From: an uncultured Clostridia bacterium
Lineage (GTDB): Bacteria > Bacillota > Clostridia > Oscillospirales > Ruminococcaceae
Length of the DNA stretch: 12,650 nucleotides
Assembly (NCBI GenBank): GCA_946613705.1
Contig: CAMOFU010000043.1
Coordinates: 1-12,650, forward strand
Direction: 5' to 3'
The notes under the pieces: model-generated
What the model saw: only the letters and a program-made list of their open reading frames with translations
What the model was told of the DNA's origin: nothing
Database searches by the model: none
Made by a program: the position numbers and the translations under genes
Shown here: positions 6,920 through 12,650 of the stretch, one piece after another
Layout: each line of letters opens with the position of its first letter
How positions within the stretch are numbered: position 1 is the stretch's first letter

Positions 6920-7981
6920 TCAGATCCTTGCGATCAGTTCAAGATCCCATGCAGGATAGTAGCGCGGTCGGCGCATATAAAGCTTGTATTTGGGCTGCAT
7001 CTCATGAAGCAGCAGAGGGATATCAAGAATATCATACGGTCGGTGATATATACCCGTTCTCAGCTTTGGACAGCAGCTTTCGATCACTTTTCTGCTGCCG
7101 AGAAGCGCTGGTATGTCCTCGCCTTCAACATCATATTTGATAAATGTGCATTCAGTATCACCGAGTATGCTGTCAAGGCTTCTTATTGCGGCCTGTATGC
7201 CGTTTGCAGAGAGCGTTTGCTGTCTGCCTGCGCCATCGGAGAAAACAGCTGTTCCGTCACGGTCGGAGACTGCGGCATTGATAAGCGTTATGTTGTCGAG
7301 CGGAAGGCACTTTTTTACGCATTTTGAAAAGTTCCTCCTGCTTGGCTCGACTGCGTATATATGGCGATATCTGCCGCCTGTGAATCTGAGAAAGCTCTCT
7401 ACGGTGTCACCGTTGTACGCCCCGAGATCGGCATATACTTCATCACTTCCGATATCAAGCAGCCGATATACCTCATCGGGCTCCGAATACTCCGACAGAT
7501 ACGATATGTCGCCCGTGATACGGAATTTCAATATATTCACAAATACAGACCTTGATGCCCGATCCTCCAGAAGCTCATAGACCTTGATAATATCATCGGC
7601 GCGGGAGAGCAGCTTCTGTTTAGAGAAGAACTCGCTGCCGATCACCGCTGTTTCGGGAAATACAAGCAGATGTCTTTTGGCAAGAGCATCTATCCTCTCC
7701 ATAACTTCGGGAAGGTCGGTGCCGAATGCGCACGCTGCCGCAAACTGACGGCCTGTCCGTTCCAGCTCGCTCATACTCATAAGCCTGAACCCGTGGAATA
7801 CCTTGTCCCGCTTGAATCCGTCGCTTACGAATATACCGCTGCATACGATTTTTTCCTGTTCAAAAGCTCTCAGCAGCTTTTCACAGCCGTCCCCCATGCC
7901 GTAGATGTAAACAGGAAGTGATGCTTTTTTCAGCCTTTCTGCCCAGCTCGGCAGTGAATCCAGCTCATTTATATCAAGCAT
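6920..7981 (-). CDS. FkbM-family SAM-dependent methyltransferase
   Basis: A 353-residue cytosolic protein in two parts. The N-terminal half (about 1-140) has a Rossmann-like start, VYIYGMGDGCEKLL (24-37), of the type seen before FkbM domains in clostridial glycan loci. The C-terminal half is an FkbM methyltransferase: EVYADLGAYNGDTVESF (181-197) is SAM-binding motif I, YAVEPSRRNF (209-218) is the acidic motif II, and IKYDVEGEDIPALLG (281-295) is the FkbM signature. FkbM enzymes O-methylate sugars, polyketides or lipid-linked glycans; the substrate here is unknown. A surface polysaccharide is a guess from the neighbouring envelope genes. GGAGGG at 7989-7994 sits 7 nt before the ATG. A terminator ends only 7 nt upstream of that site, leaving no room for a separate promoter, so expression probably depends on read-through. 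Confidence 0.87.
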   Translation of the reverse strand: MLDINELDSLPSWAERLKKASLPVYIYGMGDGCEKLLRAFEQEKIVCSGIFVSDGFKRDKVFHGFRLMSMSELERTGRQFAAACAFGTDLPEVMERIDALAKRHLLVFPETAVIGSEFFSKQKLLSRADDIIKVYELLEDRASRSVFVNILKFRITGDISYLSEYSEPDEVYRLLDIGSDEVYADLGAYNGDTVESFLRFTGGRYRHIYAVEPSRRNFSKCVKKCLPLDNITLINAAVSDRDGTAVFSDGAGRQQTLSANGIQAAIRSLDSILGDTECTFIKYDVEGEDIPALLGSRKVIESCCPKLRTGIYHRPYDILDIPLLLHEMQPKYKLYMRRPRYYPAWDLELIARI

Positions 7982-8001
7982 GATATTACCCTCCGTCGTA
8001 G

Positions 8002-8026
8002 AAAAAAGGGCGGCATCGAGCCGCCC
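8002..8026 (-). terminator. Terminator after the PH-domain gene, directly upstream of the methyltransferase gene
   Basis: On the minus strand, GGGCGGC (8026-8020), loop TCGAT, GCCGCCC (8014-8008) and six Ts (8007-8002) form a compact GC-rich hairpin with a U-tract. It begins 5 nt after the PH-domain gene's stop codon. Its U-tract ends 7 nt before the methyltransferase ribosome binding site, so it could act as a partial terminator or attenuator for that gene. Confidence 0.88.
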
Positions 8027-8031
8027 TCAGA

Positions 8032-8475
8032 TCAGATATGATCGTTCTGGTCGTTGAACATATCGTCGTGATCCATACCGTCCATCATATCAGCGTGAGA
8101 GATCGGGTGTCCTCCGCCGATCATATCGCGTCCTCTGATATTGTATTTATCACGGTTGATGTCGATCTGCTTGTCAAGCATCGCAAGTACCTCACGGGGC
8201 TTCTTGACATTTTTTACCTCCTTGATAGGGGTATCAACGTCCTTAACATTCAAAACAACGGTCCCGCATTTGAACATTCTCGCGAACAATCTGAGCACAA
8301 GCTTTTTGTCCGTTACCTTATACAGGTCAAGCTCGTCCTCTTCGACATTGAGAAAGCCCTTGCGTGTAATGAATTTTGACTCTGTCAGATAATACCTTGT
8401 GAAAGAGATGGGCAGCCCGAAAAGGGTTCTTTTCTTATCAGTCCAGATATAATCAAATTCAGCCTTTTTAGACAT
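8032..8475 (-). CDS. Small PH-domain protein with an Asp/His/Met-rich tail
   Basis: A 147-residue soluble protein without signal peptide or membrane helix. Residues about 10-100 look like a bacterial pleckstrin-homology domain (bPH_2/YdbS-like): a TRYYLTESKFITRKGFLNVEED strand pair, then ELDLYKVTDKKLVLRLF, CGTVVLNVKD and the closing KKPREVLAMLDKQI helix. The family usually has membrane-linked or unknown roles, and no catalytic residues are evident. The last 28 residues (GGGHPISHADMMDGMDHDDM and on) are rich in Asp, His and Met, unlike the domain, and could bind metal ions; this is inference. GGAGGA at 8483-8488 lies 7 nt before the ATG. The gene starts 29 bp after the cellulase stop codon with no terminator between, so it is probably the last gene of the cellulase transcript, which ends at the hairpin 8026-8002. 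Confidence 0.75.
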   Translation of the reverse strand: MSKKAEFDYIWTDKKRTLFGLPISFTRYYLTESKFITRKGFLNVEEDELDLYKVTDKKLVLRLFARMFKCGTVVLNVKDVDTPIKEVKNVKKPREVLAMLDKQIDINRDKYNIRGRDMIGGGHPISHADMMDGMDHDDMFNDQNDHI

Positions 8476-8504
8476 ATGAGACTCCTCCGTCAGATGATTA
8501 ATTA

Positions 8505-10772
8505 TTACTTGATCTTTATCGACTTAACAGCAGAGTAGTTGCCGTATCTTGTCGAGGAAGCAGAACCGTCCTTGGTGTAGAACGAACGTACCTTGACATA
8601 CCATGTCTCTCCCGAATTGGGTACTCTCGAGAAATTCTCGGAAAGATCGGTAAGGTTAGTAGAAGTATAGCTGTGAACATTGTTCTTGAAATTCTTATCC
8701 GTGCTGTACTTTACCTGATAGCCGACTGTTCCTGCGGTACCCTTGTTCCATGTGATCTTGAAAGCGCCGCTTGTGGAAGTGATCGAATTGATCGCATTCT
8801 TTGCAGGCTTGATAACGAACTGCTTGGTGAATGTGCCGCTGTAGCTGCCCTTGCCTGAGATCTGTATGGAAGCTACACCTACAGCCTTGTTGTTCTTATA
8901 GGTGAGGGTGTAATCAACGTTCTTGGTAAGCTTCCTGCCCGATGCGTCCTTAACAGTCAGCTCGTTCTTGCCGTTTCTGTAGTCGGGAGTGATCGCGCTG
9001 CCTGTGTAGGTGTAAGAGCCGTATGTCAGGCTTGCCTTAGCTATGACCTTGCTGCTGCCTACAACTATGCTCTGAACATCGCTGTAGTTTCCGTAGCGTA
9101 CCGAGGTGGTCTTGCCGTCCTTGGTGTAGAACGAGCGCACCTTGATGTAATACTTTTCATTGGTCTTGGGAACATTTGTAAGATTTACGTAGGTCTTGTT
9201 CTGAACGGTCGTGCTGTGATAGGTCTTGAAGCTGCTGTCCTTGGAATAGAGGATCTGATAGCCTGTAGCAGTCTTGTCGGCATTCCAGTTCACCGTTATC
9301 TTATTCGCAGCAGTGGTAAGCGAGGTAACAGAGTTCTTTGCAGGTTTAACAACAAAGGTTATTTTCTTTGAGCCTTCGTATTTGCCCTTGCCCTTGACAG
9401 TCGCTGTAGCAACACCGACCTTGGTATTGTTGGAATAAGTGACTGTATAATCCGTGCCTTTGGTAAGTGTCTTGCCCTTGTACTTAACGGTGATCTCGTT
9501 CTTGCCGTTTCTGCTGTCCGGAGTTATTGCCTTGCCTGTATAGGTATACGAAGGATACTTGATACTTACCTCGGCATCCTTGAGCGAACCGACGATCTTA
9601 ACGGGCTGGAACTTCTTAACATTTGCAAACAGAGCATTATAATAGCTCTCGTCGCCGACCTTGAGACTGCTTCTGTTGAGGAAGCCGAGCTTCTCGTTGT
9701 AGTCAGAGCCTGTGCGGAAAGCGTTGTTATCCCAAAGCAGGCAGGGGATGCCGAGCTTCTGAGCCGCAGCGATATAGTCCTTAGCCCATGCATTCCTGTC
9801 GGAAGCGTTGTTCTTGTCGAAAGCGCCGAACTCGCCGATCACAACGGGAATGCCCTTATCAATGAGCGAGCTCTTGATAGTGGAGAACACGCCTGTCAGC
9901 TGGGATTTGATGCTCCGCGAATAGGTCGTTGTCCCGCCCGAAGCATTCATAGCAAAATCATAGGGCGAGTAAGCATGGACAGAAACTGCTATCATGTTTG
10001 AGCTGTCGCTGGGGAGCTTAAAACTTGAAACAGTTGCACCGTCAACAGATGCATCGTAGCCCGGGCACATGATAAGTCTGGTCTTGTTGTTTCCGCCTGT
10101 AGCTCTGATGGTATCAACAGCCGTCTGATTAAGGGTGTTGATGCAGCTGATAGCGTCCTTGACCTTGGTCTGCGGATTGGACTTTGTGAACCACCACTCA
10201 TTGGTATCACCGATAAGTCTCGGCTCGTTCATCGTCTCGAAGATAAGGTGCTGGTCGTAGTTCTTGAAGGTGTTGGATACCTGCTTCCAGATAGTGCTGA
10301 TGTAGTTTTTCGAGGTCGTCAGGTAATCCGATGACGGATAGAAGAAATTCTTTTTACCCGCCTTGATGTCATTATCATGATGGATATTAACGATAACGTA
10401 CAGTCCGTCGTCGATCGCATAATCAACAACTTCCTTTACTCTGTTCATCCATGCCTTGTTGATGTTGTTGTTCAGGTCAACATGGTCGTTCCAGGATACG
10501 GGTATCCTTATTGAACTGAAACCGAGCTCTGCTACCTTGTCGATAAGTGCCTTGGAGGTCTTGGGGTTGCCCCAGCCTGTCTCAAAGTCAAGGTCGTTCT
10601 TGATCCAGCTGCAATTTGTTACATCGAACGAGTTTCCGAGATTCCAGCCGAGCAGCATTTCAGAGGTGATCTGCTTGGCTGTCTTTGTTGCTGCACTTGT
10701 CGGAATTGCAAATGCAGTAACTGCGATGGCGGCAGTTGATGCAGCTGCCAGCAGTTTTGGCAAAAGTTTCAT
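8505..10772 (-). CDS. Secreted GH5 endoglucanase (GH5_4-like) with duplicated beta-sandwich/FN3 modules
   Basis: A 755-residue extracellular glycoside hydrolase. The signal peptide (1 to about 28) ends near PTSAATK. The catalytic domain, about 33-395, is a GH5 TIM barrel with the GH5_4-type pattern: LGWNLGNSFD (41-50), ETGWGNP (64-70), SIRIPVSW (87-94), NIHHDND (129-135), FETMNEPR (178-185; Glu183 is the acid/base), VHAYSPYDFA (265-274), and VIGEFGAF (311-318; Glu314 is the nucleophile). Such enzymes cut beta-1,4-glucan, and many GH5_4 members also take xyloglucan or mixed-linkage glucan. After it come two copies of a two-part unit (399-573 and 574-755), each a YTYTGxAITP sandwich followed by an FN3-like domain. 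No dockerin, CBM37 or sortase signal is seen. GGAAGG lies 11 nt before the ATG, and the stop codon of the upstream cellulase is 23 bp away, suggesting one operon. Confidence 0.94.
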   Translation of the reverse strand: MKLLPKLLAAASTAAIAVTAFAIPTSAATKTAKQITSEMLLGWNLGNSFDVTNCSWIKNDLDFETGWGNPKTSKALIDKVAELGFSSIRIPVSWNDHVDLNNNINKAWMNRVKEVVDYAIDDGLYVIVNIHHDNDIKAGKKNFFYPSSDYLTTSKNYISTIWKQVSNTFKNYDQHLIFETMNEPRLIGDTNEWWFTKSNPQTKVKDAISCINTLNQTAVDTIRATGGNNKTRLIMCPGYDASVDGATVSSFKLPSDSSNMIAVSVHAYSPYDFAMNASGGTTTYSRSIKSQLTGVFSTIKSSLIDKGIPVVIGEFGAFDKNNASDRNAWAKDYIAAAQKLGIPCLLWDNNAFRTGSDYNEKLGFLNRSSLKVGDESYYNALFANVKKFQPVKIVGSLKDAEVSIKYPSYTYTGKAITPDSRNGKNEITVKYKGKTLTKGTDYTVTYSNNTKVGVATATVKGKGKYEGSKKITFVVKPAKNSVTSLTTAANKITVNWNADKTATGYQILYSKDSSFKTYHSTTVQNKTYVNLTNVPKTNEKYYIKVRSFYTKDGKTTSVRYGNYSDVQSIVVGSSKVIAKASLTYGSYTYTGSAITPDYRNGKNELTVKDASGRKLTKNVDYTLTYKNNKAVGVASIQISGKGSYSGTFTKQFVIKPAKNAINSITSTSGAFKITWNKGTAGTVGYQVKYSTDKNFKNNVHSYTSTNLTDLSENFSRVPNSGETWYVKVRSFYTKDGSASSTRYGNYSAVKSIKIK
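8508..9053 (-). repeat. Duplicated accessory unit, copy 2 (residues 574-755 of the GH5_4-like enzyme)
   Basis: This unit has the same two-part layout as copy 1: YTYTGSAITPDYRNGKNELT, GKGSYSGTFTKQFVIKPAKN, GYQVKYSTDKNFK and VRSFYTKDGS...RYGNYSAV. DNA around the VRSFYTKDG codons (near 8567-8594 and 9116-9143) is nearly identical between copies, pointing to internal duplication. The protein ends at the end of this unit. Confidence 0.85.
9054..9578 (-). repeat. Duplicated accessory unit, copy 1 (residues 399-573 of the GH5_4-like enzyme)
   Basis: The first half is an Ig-like sandwich opening with YTYTGKAITPDSRNGKNE and closing with GKGKYEGSKKITFVVKPAKN. The second half is FN3-like, with GYQILYSKDSSFK and VRSFYTKDGK...RYGNYSDV. 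Copy 2 (8508-9053) repeats the same order and motifs. The units are likely spacers or carbohydrate- or cell-surface-binding modules. Confidence 0.85.
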
Positions 10773-10795
10773 GATCTTTGATTCCTTCCTTTCAA

Positions 10796-12650
10796 TTACA
10801 GTCCCTTTGCATCTTTAAGGGTCATACCGTTAGAACCGAGCTTGACCTCGTGATCGAGCCCGACAAACTTACCGTTTTCCTGCCACAGCACCTCCTTAAC
10901 AAATTTATATTTTTCTTCATCCCAGTCGGTAAAGTTATCTGTCAGCAGTCCTCCCGTGTCGCCCGAATTTGCATTCAGGCACCAGAAGGTGTGATTGAGA
11001 TGATTGTCCTTGATGAGCTTTCTCATATAGGTCATCCAGGTGAGGTTGGGCTCTCTCATGAAGCCGCCCCATTCACCGATCAGCAGGGGAGCGATGTTTT
11101 TCTCCTTTATGTAGAACCAGTTGTCTCTCCAGCAATCCTTCATCAGCGAGTCAAAATTGTAGCTGCCCTTGAACCACGGCTGCTCATATACCGTTGGACC
11201 GTAGTCATGCGGGGAATAAACGAGCTTGTCCTGATACTTGCCGAGATCGACAGGATAATCCCTTACACCTCTCAGATTTCCGCCCCACCAGTTGAAGTAG
11301 TAGTCATCGTTGTTCTGCGAGGAATAATCACCGTTCTTTTTCGAGTATATCTCGGTACCCTCCACAAGTATCAGCAGATTGGGATTTTTTGCGAGTACCT
11401 TTGCCGCAGCTGTTTCAGCCACATATTTCCAGTTGTTCGCAGATCTTGAGTCGTTCCAGATCGCTGCATTGCTGCCCTCGTTGGGCTTGCCGTGCGGTTC
11501 GTTTTTGAGATCGAGAGCTATGATCGTATCGTTGTTCTTATACCTGTCCGCAATGTATTCAAGCGCTGCATAATAATCATCGACCTTGATCTTATCGGTA
11601 CACCAGAGATTGACATTGTGTCCCGAAGCGTTTGTTTCGGCAGAATGGATATCGGGCATGACCTTGATGCCGTTATCGCAGCACAGTCTCAGGAAATAAT
11701 CGAAGATCTCCTGACTGTTCATTGCATTCAGGGCGGTGTTGTATGCGTTGTTGTAATTCGCCTTCGGGTACTCGCCGTTCTTCCATTGCAGTATCAGCTC
11801 GGCAGATATCGGGACTCTTATCAGATTGAAGCCCCTGTCTCCGATCGCCTTTACGGTAGAAACAAGCTCCGAGTTCCACAGGCCGTCAAATGTGTTCGTG
11901 CCTGTGTTGTAGCCGAACCAGTTTACACCGGTGATCCATACCTCTTTGTTGTTCTTGTCCAATATCTTGCTGCCGTTTGTATGCAGCCAGTCGTCACCCT
12001 TTGATGCAGCAGCGGGAGCGGCGATAAGCTCCTTGACCTCTGCGCTTGTCGGCTGAGCATTCTGCCCGCCGTTGTTATTGTTGTTATTATTGTTGCTGCT
12101 GCCGTTGTTATTGTTGTTTTGCTGCTGATGATTGCTTTCCTGAGCAACAGTACCGTTTACGAGCTTTACAGCTTTTCCGTTGAGCTTGGCAGACTTTACG
12201 TTCAGCTTGCCGTTGGTACCCATATTTGCACCGAGCGTGATGTTTCCGCCGGGCTGTATATCCTTGTTGTAATCGGCAGGAGTAACGGTGAGCGTATTTC
12301 CGCTGATCTTATAGGTGCCGTTCCAGCCCTCGGCGCTTTTCAGCCCCTCGATCTCCAGCTCAAGCTTCCAGTTCTGGATGACACTGCCCGAGTTGTTCTT
12401 TATCCCGCACTCAAAACCTGTCATGGTAACTCCGCCGTTTTCCCATGTATTATTGCCGCTCCAGGTAACGACGTTCTCGCCCGAGCTTTCATTCTGTTCA
12501 CGGCTCTGCTCGTTGGAGGTGCCTTGGCTGTCAGCGGAATTGCTGCTGCTTCCGCCGTTTCCGCTGTTGCCGCCGTTTGAGCCGTTGGAACCGTTGTTTC
12601 CGTTATTTGAGCTGTTTGTGTTTCCGTTGTTCGAGCTGCTGCCGCTCGAG
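10796..12650 (-). CDS. Secreted GH5 cellulase (GH5_1-like) with CBM2-like module, N-terminus beyond right edge
   Basis: The frame is open from the right edge to the stop at 10796, giving 617 visible residues. The ATG at 12424 is internal, since it would split the carbohydrate-binding module. Parts in fragment numbering: a Ser/Asn/Gly-rich linker (1 to about 56); a CBM2-like cellulose-binding module (about 57-170: VVTWSGNNTWENGGVTMTGF, NWKLELEIEG, GWNGTY, DIQPGGNITLGANMG); a Gln/Asn linker (about 175-195); and a GH5 catalytic barrel (about 220-590). The barrel resembles GH5_1 enzymes such as Acidothermus E1: GVNWFGYNTG, FNLIRVPIS, LDLKNEPHG (Glu384, acid/base), FNWWGGNLRGV, VYSPHDYGPTVY, LLIGEWGGF (Glu526, nucleophile) and NSGDTGGLLTD. 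It would hydrolyse cellulose outside the cell. A linker at the truncated end implies a signal peptide and probably another module further upstream. No dockerin is present at the visible C-terminus. Confidence 0.94.
   Translation of the reverse strand, partial: SSGSSSNNGNTNSSNNGNNGSNGSNGGNSGNGGSSSNSADSQGTSNEQSREQNESSGENVVTWSGNNTWENGGVTMTGFECGIKNNSGSVIQNWKLELEIEGLKSAEGWNGTYKISGNTLTVTPADYNKDIQPGGNITLGANMGTNGKLNVKSAKLNGKAVKLVNGTVAQESNHQQQNNNNNGSSNNNNNNNNGGQNAQPTSAEVKELIAAPAAASKGDDWLHTNGSKILDKNNKEVWITGVNWFGYNTGTNTFDGLWNSELVSTVKAIGDRGFNLIRVPISAELILQWKNGEYPKANYNNAYNTALNAMNSQEIFDYFLRLCCDNGIKVMPDIHSAETNASGHNVNLWCTDKIKVDDYYAALEYIADRYKNNDTIIALDLKNEPHGKPNEGSNAAIWNDSRSANNWKYVAETAAAKVLAKNPNLLILVEGTEIYSKKNGDYSSQNNDDYYFNWWGGNLRGVRDYPVDLGKYQDKLVYSPHDYGPTVYEQPWFKGSYNFDSLMKDCWRDNWFYIKEKNIAPLLIGEWGGFMREPNLTWMTYMRKLIKDNHLNHTFWCLNANSGDTGGLLTDNFTDWDEEKYKFVKEVLWQENGKFVGLDHEVKLGSNGMTLKDAKGL
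12065..12127 (-). repeat. Asn/Gln-rich linker coded by AAC/AAT/CAG triplet runs
   Basis: This stretch encodes three Gln, five Asn, Gly-Ser-Ser, eight Asn and two Gly between the CBM2-like module and the GH5 barrel. The DNA is a near-perfect triplet repeat, so copy-number slippage would change linker length without breaking the frame. Confidence 0.85.
12482..12649 (-). repeat. Ser/Asn/Gly low-complexity linker upstream of the CBM2-like module
   Basis: Fifty-six residues are mostly Ser, Asn and Gly in the first 36 (for example NNGSNGSNGGNSGNGGSSS), then turn Glu/Gln/Ser-rich before the module. The linker continues past the right edge, so its full length and what it joins are not visible. Confidence 0.85.

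Noticed and set aside
10778..11449. Plus-strand open frame of 223 codons opposite the GH5_1-like cellulase
   Set aside because: It is antisense to the catalytic domain, including the nucleophile motif, and has no supporting start signal.
12422..12424. ATG at 12424 as the start of the GH5_1-like cellulase
   Set aside because: The same frame stays open to the right edge and encodes the first strands of the CBM2-like module plus a linker. The ATG is an internal Met, and no signal peptide follows it.
1..12650. CRISPR arrays, insertion sequences, tRNA or rRNA genes
   Set aside because: No regularly spaced direct repeats, transposase motifs, terminal inverted repeats or RNA-gene sequences were seen. 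The repeats present are protein linkers or domain duplications.

Overview
The window looks like chromosome of a fibre-degrading Gram-positive anaerobe of the class Clostridia, most likely a Ruminococcus-like member of the Oscillospiraceae. This rests on moderate base composition, strong AGGAGG-type ribosome binding sites on nearly every gene, sigma-A promoters with TTGAC/TATAAT hexamers, two adjacent secreted family-5 cellulases with Ser/Asn/Gly-rich linkers, and a membrane-anchored protein with cohesin-like and cadherin-like folds. The genus is inferred from gene content and was not tested by alignment.

Layout. (1) 1-2479, minus strand: a large methyl-accepting chemotaxis receptor is followed after 30 bp by the 5' part of a 6-phosphofructokinase gene that runs off the left edge. 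The receptor starts with TTG and has a well-formed promoter at 2568-2596. (2) 2480-2717: a divergent intergenic region. (3) 2718-6843, plus strand: a membrane-anchored polysaccharide deacetylase, a surface cohesin-like/cadherin-like membrane protein with its own promoter, and glmS with its own promoter. This is a cell-envelope cluster. (4) 6866-6914: a strong hairpin with U-tracts on both sides ends transcription from both directions. (5) 6920-12650, minus strand: a GH5_1-like cellulase with a CBM2-like module (open at the right edge), a GH5_4-like cellulase with duplicated beta-sandwich/FN3 modules, a small PH-domain protein, a terminator hairpin, and an FkbM-type methyltransferase.

How the genes fit together. 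The two cellulases are 23 bp apart and probably co-transcribed. They pair different GH5 subfamilies with different accessory modules, which suits complementary attack on cellulose and mixed-linkage or hemicellulosic glucans. The PH-domain gene follows after 29 bp. GlmS feeds UDP-GlcNAc synthesis for peptidoglycan, and the deacetylase next to it would act on N-acetylated envelope glycans. The cohesin-like protein is held in the membrane by a C-terminal helix. No dockerin is visible in either cellulase, so no cellulosome link can be drawn from this window.

I do not see a complete new system such as a defence island, CRISPR array or mobile element. The points most worth following up are the membrane-anchored cohesin-like protein, the terminator immediately upstream of the methyltransferase ribosome binding site, the Asp/His/Met-rich tail on the PH-domain protein, and the receptor/phosphofructokinase operon with an inverted repeat over its -10 box. 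No gap between genes exceeds 300 bases; the longest is 2480-2717.
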